A stretch of 64,000 nucleotides of DNA, taken from contig NW_027473342.1 of assembly GCF_050947335.1 (NCBI RefSeq), positions 372,001 to 436,000 of the forward strand, in the 5' to 3' direction. This document shows, in pieces, positions 27,971 to 44,513 of this stretch. Each line of letters begins with the position of its first letter. Positions within the stretch are counted from its first letter, which is position 1. The notes beneath the pieces were generated by a model, which saw nothing but the letters and a program-made list of their open reading frames with translations, ran no database searches and was not told the origin of the DNA. The translations under genes and the position numbers were made by a program. Origin of the DNA: Megachile rotundata. Lineage: Eukaryota; Arthropoda; Insecta; Hymenoptera; Megachilidae.

Positions 27971-28600
27971 ATCACACAGTCACAATCACACAATCACAAT
28001 CACACAATCACAACCACACAACCACAATCACACAACCACAATCACACAACCACAATCACACATTCACACAATCACACAATCACACAATCACACAATCACA
28101 CAATCACACAATCACACAATCACACAATCACACAATCATACAAACACACAATCACACAATCACACAACCACACAATCACACAACCACACAATCACACAAC
28201 CACACAATCACTCAATCACACAATCACACACTCACACAATCACACAGTCACAATCACACAATCACAATCACACAATCACACAATCACACACTCACACAAT
28301 CACACAATCACACAATCACAATCACACAGTCACACTCACACAATCACACAATCACACAATCACAATCACACAGTCACAATCACACAACCACAAAGACACA
28401 ATCACACAATCACACAATCACACAATCACACAATCACACAATCACACAATCACACAATCACACAATCGCACAATCACACAATCGCACAATCACACAATCA
28501 CACAATCACACAGTCACACAATCACACAATCACACAATCACACAATCACACAATCACACAATCACACAATCACACAATCACACAATCACACAATCACACA
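27970..28600. repeat. Block repeated at 34,310-34,940 (offset 6,341)
   Basis: CAACC at 28,011 and 34,352, CATAC at 28,139 and 34,480, and CAAAGAC at 28,395 and 34,736 share offset 6,341. The rare word AAAGAC occurs only in these two copies; related copies at 43,245 and 50,131 have AATGAC. Confidence 0.85.
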
Positions 28601-28808
28601 ATCACACAATCACACAACCACACAATCACACAAGCACACAATCACTCAATCAGACAATCACACACTCACACAATCACACAATCACTCAATCACACAATCA
28701 CACAATCACACAATCCCAATCACACAATCACAATTACACAATCACACAATCACACAATCTCACAATCACACAATCACACAATCACACAATCACACAATCA
28801 CACAATCA

Positions 28809-28933
28809 CACGATCACACAATCACACGATCACACGATCACACAATCACACAATCACGCAATCACAATCACGGTCACTCAATCACGGCCACACAATCACG
28901 GTCACACAGTCACGGTCACACAATCACGGTCAC
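28809..28933 (+). repeat. CpG cassette 13, type B (right form)
   Basis: Three ACACGATC words, ACGCAATC, ACAATC, ACGGTC, ACTCAATC, ACGGCC and then three ACGGTC steps, one or two more than the left form. One intervening word is ACACAGTC, shared only with cassette 18. The next A' cassette starts 716 bases on. Downstream comes AGACAGTC with ACTATC. Confidence 0.93.
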
Positions 28934-29524
28934 ACAATCACACAATCACACAATCACACAATCAGACAGTCACTATCACACAATCACACAATCACACAAT
29001 CACACAATCACACAATCACACAATCACACAACCACACAATCACACACTCACACAATCACACAATCACACAATCACACAATCACACAATCACACAATCACA
29101 CAATCACACACTCACACAATCACACAGTCACAATCACACAATCACAATCACACAATCACAATCACACAGTCACAATCACACAACCACAATCACACAATCA
29201 CACAATCACACAATCACACAATCACACAATCACACAATCACACAATCACACAATCACACAATCACACAATCACACAATCACACAATCACACAAGCACACA
29301 ATCACTCAATCACACAATCACACACTCACACAATCACACAGTCACACAATCACACAATCACCTAATCACACAATCACACAATCACACAATCACACAACCA
29401 CACAATCACACAAGCACACAATCACTCAATCAGACAATCACACACTCACACAATCACACAATCACACAATCACACAATCACATAATCACACAATCACACA
29501 ATCACACAATCACACAATCACAAT

Positions 29525-29709
29525 CACGCAATCACACAATCACGATTGCACAATCACGATCACACAATCACGATCACACAAAAACGATGACACAATCACG
29601 GTCACACAATCACGGTCACAAAATCACGGTCACACAGTCACGGTCACACAATCGCGGTCACACAATCACGCAGTCACACAATCACACAGTCACACAATCA
29701 CGCAGTCAC
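29525..29709 (+). repeat. CpG cassette 14, type A'
   Basis: ACGCAATC, ACGATTG-CA-CAATC, then ACGATC twice, ACACAAAA, ACGATG and the ACGGTC ladder, GCGGTC, ACGCAGTC, ACACAGTC, ACGCAGTC. Compared with type A it keeps ACGATC after the inverted repeat where A has GTCGATC, and has ACGGTC where A has ACGGCC. The ATG at 29,587 comes from ACGATGAC and is not a gene start. Confidence 0.94.
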
Positions 29710-29759
29710 ACAATCACTCAATCACACAATCACACAATCACACAATCTCACAATCACAC

Positions 29760-31360
29760 AATCACACAATCACACAATCACACAATCACACACTCACACA
29801 ATCACACAGACACAATCACACAATCACAATCACACAATCACAATCACACAATCACAATCACACAATCACAATCACACAACCACAATCACACAATCACACA
29901 ATCACACAATCACACAATCACACAATCACACAATCACACAATCACACAATCACACAATCACACAATCACACAACCACACAATCACACAAGCACACAGTCA
30001 CTCAATCACACAATCACACACTCACACAATCACACAGTCACAATCACACAATCACACAATCACACAATCACCTAATCACACAATCACACAATCACACAAC
30101 CACACAATCACACAAGCACACAATCACTCAATCAGACAATCACACACTCACACAATCACACAATCACACAATCACACAATCACATAATCACACAATCACA
30201 CAATCACACAATCACACAATCACACAATCACACAATCACCTAATCACACAATCAAACAATCACAAAACCACACAATCACACAATCACACAATCACACAAT
30301 CACACAATCACACAATCACACATTCACACAATCACACACTCACACAATCACACACTCACACAATCACACAATCACACAATCACACAATCACAAAATCACA
30401 CACTCACACAATCACACTATCACACAATCACGCAATCACAATCACGGTCACTCAATCACGGCCACACAATCACGGTCACACAATCACGGTCACACAATCA
30501 CGGTCACACAATCACACAATCACACAATCACACAACCACACAGTCACTATCACACAATCACACAATCACACAATCACACAATCACACAACCACACAATCA
30601 CACAACCACACAATCACTCAATCACACAATCACACACTCACACAATCACACAGTCACAATCACACAATCACACAATCACACAATCACACAATCACAATTA
30701 CACAATCACAATTACACAATCACACAATCACACAATCACACAATCGCACAATCACAATTACACAATCACACAATCACACAATCACACAATCACACACTCA
30801 CACAATCACACAATCACACAATCACACAATCACACAATCACACAATCACACAATCACACAATCACACAACCACACAATCACACAAGCTCACAATCACTCA
30901 ATCACACAATCACACACTCACACAATCACACAGTCACAATCACACAATCACACAATCACACAATCACCTAATCACACAATCACACAATCACACAACCACA
31001 CAATCGCACAAGCACACAATCACTCAATCAGACAATCACACACTCACACAATCACACAATCACACAATCACACAATCACATAATCACACAATCGCACAAT
31101 CACACAATCACACAATCACACAATCACACAATCACACAATCACACAATCACACAATCACACAATCACACAATCACACAATCACACAATCACACAATCACA
31201 CAACCACACAATCGCACAAGCACACAATCACTCAATCACACAATGACACACTCACACAATCACACAGTCACAATCACACAATCACACAATCACACAATCA
31301 CCTAATCACACAATCACACAATCACACAACCACACAATCACACAAGCCCACAATCACTCA
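29760..31360. repeat. Higher-order block 4, first copy (partner 39,050-40,650)
   Basis: ACAAAACC at 30,263 and 39,552, the partial B cassette at 30,429 and 39,718 (offset 9,289), CAAGCTC at 30,886 and 40,183 and ATGAC near 31,245 and 40,542 (offset 9,297) fix the pairing. A 16-base loss in the partner follows (CAAGCCC at 31,346 and 40,627, offset 9,281). The copies part near 31,370/40,655. Confidence 0.85.
30429..30507 (+). repeat. CpG cassette 15, partial B
   Basis: It starts directly at ACGCAATC, without the ACACGATC words of a full B. ACGGTC, ACTCAATC, ACGGCC and three ACGGTC steps are complete. The partner at 39,718 has the same truncation, so the loss came before the block duplication. 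Confidence 0.92.
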
Positions 31361-32192
31361 ATCAGACAATCACACGATCACACAATCACACAATCACACA
31401 ATCACACAATCACGCAATCACACACTCACACAATCACACACTCACACAATCACACACTCACACAATCACACAATCACACAATCACAAAATCACACAACCA
31501 CACAATCACACAATCACACACTCACACAATCACACAGTCACAATCACACAATCAGAATCACACAATCACAATCACACAACCACAATCACACAACCACAAT
31601 CACACAACCACAATCACACATTCACACAATCACACAATCACACAATCACACAATCACACAATCACACAATCACACAATCACACAATCACACAATCACACA
31701 ATCACACAATCACACAATCACACAATCACACAATCACACAATCACACAATCACACAATCACACAATCACACAATCACACAATCACACACTCACACAATCA
31801 CACAATCACACAATCACACAATCACACACTCACACAATCACACAGTCACAATCACACAATCACAATCACACAATCACAATCACACAGTCACAATCACACA
31901 ACCACAATCACACAATCACACAATCACACAATCACACAATCACACAATCACACAATCACACAATCACACAATCACACAATCACACAATCACACAATCACA
32001 CAATCACACAATCACACAATCACACAATCACACAATCACGCAATCACACAATCACACAATCACACAATCACACAACCACACAATCACACAAGCACACAAT
32101 CACTCAATCACACAATCACACACTCATACAATCACACAGTCACACAATCACACAATCACACAATCACACAGACACACAATCGCACAATCACA
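31361..32192. repeat. Stretch resembling about 26,880-27,520
   Basis: ACGCAATC, repeated ACACACTC, ACAAAATC, the AGAATC ladder, the ACACATTC phrase, a pure run of about 160 bases and an ACAGTC ladder come in the same order as in block 3. It ends with ACACTCATAC words and the approach to cassette 16. Confidence 0.75.
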
Positions 32193-34005
32193 ATCACGCA
32201 ATCCCACAATCACGATTGCACAATCACAATCACACAATCACAATTACACCATCACACAATCACACAATCTCACAATCACACAATCACACAATCACACAAT
32301 CGCACAATCACACAATCGCACAATCACAATTACACAATCACACAATCACATAATCACACAATCACACACTCACACAATCACACAATCACACAATCACACA
32401 ATCACACACTCACACAATCACACAGACACAATCACACAATCACAATCACACAATCACAATCACACAATCACAATCACACAACCACAATCACACAATCACA
32501 CAATCACACAATCACACAATCACACAATCACACAATCACACAATCACACAATCACACAATCACACAATCACACAATCACACAATCACACAATCACACAAT
32601 CACACAACCACACAATCGCACAAGCACACAATCACTCAATCACACAATGACACACTCACACAATCACACAGTCACAATCACACAATCACACAATCACACA
32701 ATCACCTAATCACACAATCACACAATCACACAACCACACAATCACACAAGCACACAATCACTCAATCAGACAATCACACACTCACACAATCACACAGTCA
32801 CACAATCACATAATCACACAATCACACAATCACACAATCACACAATCACACAATCACACAATCACCTAATCACACAATCAAACAATCACACAACCACACA
32901 ACCACACAATCACACAATCACACAATCACACAATCACACAATCACGCAATCACACACTCACACAATCACACACTCACACAATCACACAATCACACAATCA
33001 CAAAATCACACAACCACACAATCACACAATCACACACTCACACAATCACACAGTCACAATCACACAATCAGAATCACACAATCACAATCACACAACCACA
33101 ATCACACAACCACAATCACACAACCACAATCACACATTCACACAATCACACAATCACACAATCACACAATCACACAATCACACAATCACACAATCACACA
33201 ATCACACAATCACACAATCACACAATCACACAATCACACAATCACACAATCACACAATCACACAATCACACAATCACACAATCACACAATCACACACTCA
33301 CACAATCACACAATCACACAATCACACAATCACACACTCACACAATCACACAGTCACAATCACACAATCACAATCACACAATCACAATCACACAGTCACA
33401 ATCACACAACCACAATCACACAATCACACAATCACACAATCACACAATCACACAATCACACAATCACACAATCACACAATCACACAATCACACAATCACA
33501 CAATCACACAATCACACAATCACACAATCACACAATCACACAATCACGCAATCACGCAATCACACAATCACACAATCACACAATCACACAATCACACAAT
33601 CACACAATCACACAATCACACAATCACACAATCACACAATCACACAATCACACAATCACACAATCACACAACCACACAATCACAGAATCACACAGTACAC
33701 ACAATCACAATCACACAATCACAATTACACAATCGCACAATCACACAATCGCACAATCACACAATCACACAATCACACAGTCACACAATCACACAATCAC
33801 TCAATCACACAATCACACACTCACACAATCACACAGTCACAATCACACAATCACAATCACACAATCACACAATCACACACTCACACAATCACACAATCAC
33901 ACAATCACACAATCACATAATCACACAATCACACAATCACACAATCACACAATCACACAATCACACAATCACACAATCACACAATCACACAATCACACAA
34001 TCACA
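32193..34005. repeat. Higher-order block 3, second copy
   Basis: It follows 26,180-27,970 with three whole-unit length differences. It keeps the AGAATC word near 33,070, the ACACATTC phrase and the 9-base word near 33,693. At the right end it continues into an ACCTAATC phrase instead of the block at 27,970. Confidence 0.85.
32195..32225 (+). repeat. CpG cassette 16, type C
   Basis: Same 31 bases as cassette 12, again with CCC after ACGCAAT and with ACGATTG-CA-CAATC. A GCACAATC word stands just upstream at 32,181. It opens the second copy of block 3. Confidence 0.9.
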
Positions 34006-36900
34006 CAATCACACAATCACACAATCACCTAATCACACAATCACACAATCACACAACCACACAATCACACAAGCACACAATCACTCAATCACACAAACAC
34101 ACACTCACACAATCACACAGTCACAATCACACAGTCACAATCACATAATCACAATCACACAATCACAATCACACAATCACACAATCACACAATCACACAA
34201 CCACACAATCACACAAGCACACAATCACTCAATCAGACAATCACACACTCACACAATCACACAATCACACAATCACACAACCACACAATCACACAATCAC
34301 ACACTCACACAATCACACAGTCACAATCACACAATCACAATCACACAATCACAACCACACAACCACAATCACACAACCACAATCACACAACCACAATCAC
34401 ACATTCACACAATCACACAATCACACAATCACACAATCACACAATCACACAATCACACAATCACACAATCACACAATCATACAAACACACAATCACACAA
34501 TCACACAACCACACAATCACACAACCACACAATCACACAACCACACAATCACTCAATCACACAATCACACACTCACACAATCACACAGTCACAATCACAC
34601 AATCACAATCACACAATCACACAATCACACACTCACACAATCACACAATCACACAATCACAATCACACAGTCACACTCACACAATCACACAATCACACAA
34701 TCACAATCACACAGTCACAATCACACAACCACAAAGACACAATCACACAATCACACAATCACACAATCACACAATCACACAATCACACAATCACACAATC
34801 ACACAATCGTACAATCACACAATCGCACAATCACACAATCACACAATCACACAGTCACACAATCACACAATCACACAATCACACAATCACACAATCACAC
34901 AATCACACAATCACACAATCACACAATCACACACTCACACAATCACACAGTCACAATCACACAGTCACAATCACACAACCACAATCACACAATCACACAA
35001 TCACACAATCACACAATCACAATCACACAATCACAATCACACAATCACACAATCACACAATCACCTAATCACACAATCACACAATCACACAACCACACAA
35101 TCACACAAGCACACAATCACTCAATCAGACAATCACACACTCACACAATCACACAATCACACAACCACACAATCACACAATCACACAATCACACACTCAC
35201 ACATTCACACAGTCACAATCACACAATCACAATCACACAATCACAATCACACAACCACAATCACACAACCACAATCACACAACCACAATCACACATTCAC
35301 ACAATCACACAATCACACAATCACACAATCACACAATCACACAATCACACAATCACACAATCACACAATCACACAATCACACAATCACACAATCACACAA
35401 TCACACAATCACACAACCACACAATCACACAAGCACACAATCACTCAACCACACAATCACACACTCACACAATCACACAGCCACAATCACACAATCACAC
35501 AATCACACAATCACCTAATCACACAATCACACAATCACACAACCACACAATCACACAAGCACACAATCACTCAATCAGACAATCACACACTCACACAATC
35601 ACACAATCACACAATCACACAATCACACACTCACACAATCACACAATCACACGATCACACAATCACACGATCACACGATCACACAATCACACAATCACGC
35701 AAGCACAATCACGGTCACTCAATCACGGCCACACAATCACGGTCACACAATCACGGTCACACAATCACGGTCACACAATCACACAATCACACAATCACAC
35801 AATCACACAGTCACTATCACACAATCACACAATCACACAATCACACAATCACACAACCACACATTCACACAACCACACAATCACTCAATCACACAATCAC
35901 ACACTCACACAATCACAATCACACAATCACACAATCACACAATCACACAATCACACAATCACACAATCACACAATCACACAATCACACACTCACACAATC
36001 ACACAATCACACAATCACACAATCACACAATCACACACTCACACAATCACACAATCACAATCACACAATCACAATCACACAATCACAATCACACAGTCAC
36101 AATCACACAACCACAATCACACAATCACACGATCACACAATCACACAATCACACAATCACACAAGCACACAATCACTCAATCAGACAATCACACACTCAC
36201 ACAATCACACAATCACACAATCACATAATCACACAATCACACAATCACACAATCACACAATCACACAGTCACACAATCACACAATCACACAATCACACAA
36301 TCACACAATCACACAATCACCTAATCACACAATCAAACAATCACACAACCACACAACCACACAATCACACAATCACACAATCACACAATCACACAATCAC
36401 GCAATCACACACTCACACAATCACACACTCACACAATCACACAATCACACAATCACAAAATCACACAACCACACAATCACACAATCACACACTCACACAA
36501 TCACACAGTCACAATCACACAATCAGAATCACACAATCACAATCACACAACCACAATCACACAACCACAATCACACAACCACAATCACACATTCACACAA
36601 TCACACAATCACACAATCACACAATCACACAATCACACAATCACACAATCACACAATCACACAATCACACAATCACACAATCACACAATCACACAATCAC
36701 ACAATCACACAATCACACAATCACACAATCACACAATCACACAATCACACAATCACACAATCACACAATCACACAATCACACAATCACACACTCACACAA
36801 TCACACAATCACACAATCACACAATCACACACTCACACAATCACACAGTCACAATCACACAATCACAATCACACAATCACAATCACACAGTCACAATCAC
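34000..36900. repeat. Higher-order block 5, first copy (partner about 55,950-58,650)
   Basis: CAACC at 34,352 and 56,289, CGCAAGC at 35,699 and 57,488 and AGAATC at 36,535 and 58,251 give offsets that fall from 21,937 to 21,716. The copies are alike in word order but several runs have been lost or gained, so this pair looks older than the others. It contains cassette 17 and a pure run of about 190 bases at 36,597-36,788. Confidence 0.75.
35650..35774 (+). repeat. CpG cassette 17, type B with ACGCAAGC
   Basis: Full B layout, but the word after the CGATC group is ACGCAAGC in place of ACGCAATC. The same private base is found in cassettes 25 and 30, which ties these three stretches together as one lineage. 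Confidence 0.93.
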
Positions 36901-37815
36901 ACAACCACAATCACACAATCACACAATCACACAATCACACAAACACACAATCACACAATCACGCAATCACACAATCACACAATCACACAATCACACAATC
37001 ACACAATCACACAATCACACAATCACGCAATCACACAATCACACAATTTCACAACCACACAATCACACAAGCACACAATCACTCAATCACACAATCACAC
37101 ACTCATACAATCACACAGTCACAATCACACAATCACCTAATCACACAATCACACAATCACACACTCACACAATCACAGAATAACACAGTACACACAATCA
37201 CAATCGCACAATCACAATTACACAATCGCACAATCACACAATCGCACAATCACACAATCACACAATCACACAGTCACACAATCACACAATCACTCAATCA
37301 CACAATCACACACTCACACAATCACACAGTCACAATCACACAATCACAATCACACAATCACACAATCACACACTCACACAATCACACAATCACACAATCA
37401 CACAATCACATAATCACACAATCACACAATCACACAATCACACACTCACACAATCACACAGTCACAATCACACAGTCACAATCACACAACCACAATCACA
37501 CAATCACACAATCACACAATCACACAAGCACACAATCACTCAATCACACAATCACACACTCACACAATCACCTAATCACACAATCACACAATCACACAAC
37601 CACACAATCACACAAGCACACAATCGCTCAATCACACAATCACACACTCACACAATCGCACAGTCACAATCACACAATCACACAATCACACAATCACACA
37701 TTCACACAATCACACAATCACACAATCACACAATCACACAATCACACAACCACACAATCACACAATCACACAATCACACAACCACACACTCACACAATCA
37801 CTCAATCACACAATC
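36900..37815. repeat. Mixed linking stretch without cassette
   Basis: It holds pure runs, ACGCAATC words near 36,960 and 37,025, a rare TTTC (ATTTCAC) near 37,047, an ACAGTAC word near 37,187 and two AAGC phrases, one with CGCTC near 37,624. No single partner over its full length was found by eye. Confidence 0.7.
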
Positions 37816-37932
37816 ACACAATCACACAATCACAATCACACAATCACAATTACACCATCACACAATCACACAATCTCACAATCACACAATCACACAATCA
37901 CACAATCACACAATCACACAATCACACAATCA

Positions 37933-38057
37933 CACGATCACACAATCACACGATCACACGATCACACAATCACACAATCACGCAATCACAATCACGGTCA
38001 CTCAATCACGGCCACACAATCACGGTCACACAGTCACGGTCACACAATCACGGTCAC
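37933..38057 (+). repeat. CpG cassette 18, type B
   Basis: Same as cassette 13, including the ACACAGTC between ACGGTC steps and the downstream AGACAGTC. Confidence 0.93.
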
Positions 38058-38640
38058 ACAATCACACAATCACACAATCACACAATCAGACAGTCACTAT
38101 CACACAATCACACAATCACACAATCACACAATCACACAATCACACAATCACACAACCACACAATCACACACTCACACAATCACACAATCACACAATCACA
38201 CAATCACACAATCACACAATCACACAATCACACACTCACACAATCACACAGTCACAATCACACAATCACAATCACACAATCACAATCACACAGTCACAAT
38301 CACACAACCACAATCACACAATCACACAATCACACAATCACACAATCACACAATCACACAATCACACAATCACACAATCACACAATCACACAATCACACA
38401 ATCACACAAGCACACAATCACTCAATCACACAATCACACACTCACACAATCACACAGTCACACAATCACACAATCACCTAATCACACAATCACACAATCA
38501 CACAATCACACAACCACACAATCACACAAGCACACAATCACTCAATCAGACAATCACACACTCACACAATCACACAATCACACAATCACACAATCACATA
38601 ATCACACAATCACACAATCACACAATCACACAATCACAAT

Positions 38641-38825
38641 CACGCAATCACACAATCACGATTGCACAATCACGATCACACAATCACGATCACACAAAAA
38701 CGATGACACAATCACGGTCACACAATCACGGTCACAAAATCACGGTCACACAGTCACGGTCACACAATCGCGGTCACACAATCACGCAGTCACACAATCA
38801 CACAGTCACACAATCACGCAGTCAC
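38641..38825 (+). repeat. CpG cassette 19, type A'
   Basis: Same as cassette 14, with the AAAACGATG junction that supplies an ATG at 38,703, and 185 bases long like all A' copies. Confidence 0.94.
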
Positions 38826-39049
38826 ACAATCACTCAATCACACAATCACACAATCACACAATCACACAATCACACAATCACACAGTACACACAATCACAA
38901 TCACACAATCACAATTACACAATCGCACAATCACACAATCACACAATCACACAGTCACACAATCACACAATCACACAACCACACAATCACACAACCACAC
39001 AATCACACAAGCACACAATCACTCAATCACACAATCACACACTCACACA

Positions 39050-40650
39050 ATGGCACAGTCACAATCACACAATCACACAATCACACAATCACACAATCAC
39101 ACAATCACACAATCACACAATCACACAATCACACAACCACACAATCACACAATCACACAATCACACAACCACACACTCACACAATCACTCAATCACACAA
39201 TCACACAATCACACAATCACAATTACACAATCCCAATTACACAATCACAATTACACAATCACACAATCACACAATCACACAATCGCACAATCACAATTAC
39301 ACAATCACACAATCACACAATCACACAATCACACACTCACACAATCACACAATCACACAATCACACAATCACACACTCACACAATCACACAGACACAATC
39401 ACACAATCACAATCACACAATCACAATCACACAATCACAATCACACAATCACAATCACACAACCACAATCACACAATCACACAATCACACAATCACACAA
39501 TCACACAATCACACAATCACACAATCACCTAATCACACAATCAAACAATCACAAAACCACACAATCACACAATCACACAATCACACAATCACACAATCAC
39601 ACAATCACACATTCACACAATCACACACTCACACAATCACACACTCACACAATCACACAATCACACAATCACACAATCACAAAATCACACACTCACACAA
39701 TCACACAATCACACAATCACGCAATCACAATCACGGTCACTCAATCACGGCCACACAATCACGGTCACACAATCACGGTCACACAATCACGGTCACACAA
39801 TCACACAATCACACAATCACACAATCACACAATCACACAGTCACTATCACACAATCACACAATCACACAATCACACAATCACACAACCACACAATCACAC
39901 AACCACACAATCACTCAATCACACAATCACACACTCACACAATCACACAGTCACAATCACACAATCACACAATCACACAATCACACAATCACAATTACAC
40001 AATCACAATTACACAATCACACAATCACACAATCACACAATCGCACAATCACAATTACACAATCACACAATCACACAATCACACAATCACACACTCACAC
40101 AATCACACAATCACACAATCACACAATCACACAATCACACAATCACACAATCACACAATCACACAACCACACAATCACACAAGCTCACAATCACTCAATC
40201 ACACAATCACACACTCACACAATCACACAGTCACAATCACACAATCACACAATCACACAATCACCTAATCACACAATCACACAATCACACAACCACACAA
40301 TCGCACAAGCACACAATCACTCAATCAGACAATCACACACTCACACAATCACACAATCACACAATCACACAATCACATAATCACACAATCACACAATCAC
40401 ACAATCACACAATCACACAATCACACAATCACACAATCACACAATCACACAATCACACAATCACACAATCACACAATCACACAATCACACAATCACACAA
40501 CCACACAATCGCACAAGCACACAATCACTCAATCACACAATGACACACTCACACAATCACACAGTCACAATCACACAATCACCTAATCACACAATCACAC
40601 AATCACACAACCACACAATCACACAAGCCCACAATCACTCAATCAGACAA
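39050..40650. repeat. Higher-order block 4, second copy
   Basis: Follows 29,760-31,360. A private word ATGGCAC lies near 39,050 (also near 44,786 and 51,680), and repeated ACAATT words occur around 39,220-39,300. It then passes into the CAAGCCC phrase of 40,627. Confidence 0.83.
39718..39796 (+). repeat. CpG cassette 20, partial B
   Basis: Copy of cassette 15 at offset 9,289, 79 bases long, with the same missing CGATC group. Confidence 0.92.
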
Positions 40651-42100
40651 TCACACACTCACACAATCACAAAATCACACAATCACATAATCACACAATC
40701 ACACAATCACACAATCACACAATCACACAATCACACAATCACACAATCACACAATCACACAATCACACAATCACACAATCAAACAATCACACGATCACAC
40801 AATCACACAATCACACAATCACACAATCACGCAATCACACACTCACACAATCACCCACTCACACAATCACACAATCACAAAATCACACAACCACACAATC
40901 ACACAATCACACACTCACACAATCACACAGTCACAATCACACAATCAGAATCACACAATCACAATCACACAACCACAATCACACAACCACAATCACACAA
41001 CCACAATCACACATTCACACAATCACACAATCACACAATCACACAATCACACAATCACACAATCACACAATCACACAATCACACAATCACACAATCACAC
41101 AATCACACAATCACACAATCACACAATCACACAATCACACAATCACACAATCACACAATCACACACTCACACAATCACACAATCACACACTCACACAATC
41201 ACACAGTCACAATCACACAATCACAATCACACAATCACAATCACACAGTCACAATCACACAACCACAATCACACAATCACACAATCACACAATCACACAA
41301 TCACACAATCACACAATCACACAATCACACAATCACACAATCACACAATCACACAATCACACAATCACACAATCACACAATCACACAATCACACAATCAC
41401 GCAATCACACAATCACACAATCACACAATCACACAACCACACAATCACACAAGCACACAATCACTCAATCACACAATCACACACTCATACAATCACACAG
41501 TCACAATCACACAATCACCTAATCACACAATCACACAATCACACATTCACACAATCACAGAATCACACAGTACACACAATCACAATCACACAATCACAAT
41601 CACACAATCACACAATCACATAATCACACAATCACACAATCACACAATCACACAATCACACAATCACACAATCACACAATCACACAATCACACAACCACA
41701 CAATCACACAATCACACAATCACACACTCACACATTCACACAGTCACAATCACACAATCACAATCACACAATCACAATCACACAACCACAATCACACAAC
41801 CACAATCACACAACCACAATCACACATTCACACAATCACACAATCACACAATCACACAATCACACAATCACACAATCACTCAATCACACAATCACACACT
41901 CACACAATCACAATCACACAATCACACAATCACACAATCACACAATCACACAATCACACAATCACACAATCACACAATCACACACTCACACAATCACACA
42001 ATCACACAATCACACAATCACACAATCACACACTCACACAATCACACAATCACAATCACACAATCACAATCACACAATCACAATCACACAGTCACAATCA
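40650..42100. repeat. AGAATC ladder stretch without cassette
   Basis: It contains ACGATC near 40,792, ACGCAATC, ACCCACTC near 40,855, an AGAATC ladder at 40,948, the ACACATTC phrase, a pure run to about 41,160 and another at 41,270-41,395, then ACGCAATC and ACACTCATAC. The part around 41,735 (ACACATTC, ACACAGTC) matches 48,093 at offset 6,358. Confidence 0.72.
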
Positions 42101-43612
42101 CACAACCACAATCACACAATCACACGATCACACAATCACAAAATCACACAATCACACAAGCACACAATCACTCAATCAGACAATCACACACTCACACAAT
42201 CACACAATCACACAATCACATAATCACACAATCACACAATCACACAATCACACAATCACACAATCACACAATCACCTAATCACACAATCAAACAATCACA
42301 CAACCACACAACCACACAATCACACAATCACACAATCACACAATCACACAATCACGCAATCACACACTCACACAATCACACACTCACACAATCACACAAT
42401 CACACAATCACAAAATCACACAACCACACAATCACACAATCACACACTCACACAATCACACAGTCACAATCACACAATCAGAATCACACAATCACAATCA
42501 CACAACCACAATCACACAACCACAATCACACATTCACACAATCACACAATCACACAATCACACAATCACACAATCACACAATCACACAATCACACAATCA
42601 CACAATCACACAATCACACAATCACACAATCACACAATCACACAATCACACAATCACACAATCACACAATCACACAATCACACAATCACACAATCACACA
42701 ATCACACACTCACACAATCACACAATCACACAATCACACAATCACACACTCACACAATCACACAGTCACAATCACACAATCACAATCACACAATCACACA
42801 ATCACACAATCACACAATCACACAATCACAAAATCACACAATCACACAATCACACAACCACACAATCACACAACCACACAATCACACAATCACACAATCA
42901 CACAATCACACAATCACTCAATCACACAATCACACACTCACACAATCACACAGTCACACAATCACACAATCACACAATCACACAATCACACAACCACACA
43001 ATCACACAACCACACAATCACTCAATCACACAATCACACACTCACACAATCACACAGTCACATTAACACAATCACACAATCACACAATCACCTAATCACA
43101 CAATCACACAATCGAACAACCACACAATCACACAAGCACACAATCACTCAATCAGACAATCACACACTCACACAATCACAATCACACAGTCACACTCACA
43201 CAATCACACAATCACACAATCACAATCACACAGTCACAATCACACAACCACAATGACACAATCACACAATCACACAATCACACAATCACACAATCACACA
43301 ATCACACAATCACACAATCGCACAATCACACAATCGCACAATCACACAATCACACAATCACACAGTCACACAATCACACAATCACACAATCACACAATCA
43401 CACAATCACACAATCACACAATCACACACTCACACAATCACACAGTCACAATCACACAGTCACAATCACACAGTCACAATCACACAACCACAATCACACA
43501 ATCACACAATCACACAATCACAATCACACAATCACAATTACACCATCACACAATCACACAATCTCACAATCACACAATCACACAATCACACAATCACACA
43601 ATCACACAATCA

Positions 43613-43737
43613 CACGATCACACAATCACACGATCACACGATCACACAATCACACAATCACGCAATCACAATCACGGTCACTCAATCACGGCCACACAAT
43701 CACGGTCACACAATCACGGTCACACAATCACGGTCAC
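43613..43737 (+). repeat. CpG cassette 21, type B
   Basis: Full B with three ACGGTC steps separated by standard units. The A' cassette follows 716 bases on, as module copy 3. Confidence 0.93.
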
Positions 43738-44328
43738 ACAATCACACAATCACACAATCACACAATCACACAGTCACTATCACACAATCACACAATCACA
43801 CAATCACACAATCACACAATCACACAATCACACAACCACACAATCACACACTCACACAATCACACAATCACACAATCACACAATCACACAATCACACAAT
43901 CACACAATCACACAATCACACAATCACACACTCACACAATCACACAGTCACAATCACACAATCACAATCACACAATCACAATCACACAGTCACAATCACA
44001 CAACCACAATCACACAATCACACAATCACAAAATCACACAATCACACAATCACACAATCACACAATCACACAATCACACAATCACACAATCACACAAGCA
44101 CACAATCACTCAATCACACAATCACACACTCACACAATCACACAGTCACACAATCACACAATCACCTAATCACACAATCACACAATCACACAATCACACA
44201 ACCACACAATCACACAAGCACACAATCACTCAATCAGACAATCACACACTCACACAATCACACAATCACACAATCACACAATCACATAATCACACAATCA
44301 CACAATCACACAATCACACAATCACAAT

Positions 44329-44513
44329 CACGCAATCACACAATCACGATTGCACAATCACGATCACACAATCACGATCACACAAAAACGATGACACAAT
44401 CACGGTCACACAATCACGGTCACAAAATCACGGTCACACAGTCACGGTCACACAATCGCGGTCACACAATCACGCAGTCACACAATCACACAGTCACACA
44501 ATCACGCAGTCAC
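44329..44513 (+). repeat. CpG cassette 22, type A'
   Basis: Same as cassette 14. The 9-base word downstream near 44,620 reads ACACAGTAC followed by ACGCAATC, a CpG variant shared only with the copy near 51,514. Confidence 0.94.

Larger units (their letters stand above)
28700..29742. repeat. B-A' module, copy 1
   Basis: This roughly 1-kb module holds a B cassette and an A' cassette, start to start 716 bases apart. Further copies begin near 37,816, 43,500 and 50,390 with spacings of 708, 716 and 716. Between the two cassettes come a 14-base ladder, a pure run and two AGACAATC phrases. Confidence 0.85.
37816..38857. repeat. B-A' module, copy 2
   Basis: Matches 28,700-29,742 at offsets of 9,116-9,124. 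B to A' spacing is 708, one unit shorter than in the other copies. After the A' cassette it goes to ACACAGTAC rather than to ACAATCTC as in copy 1. Confidence 0.85.
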
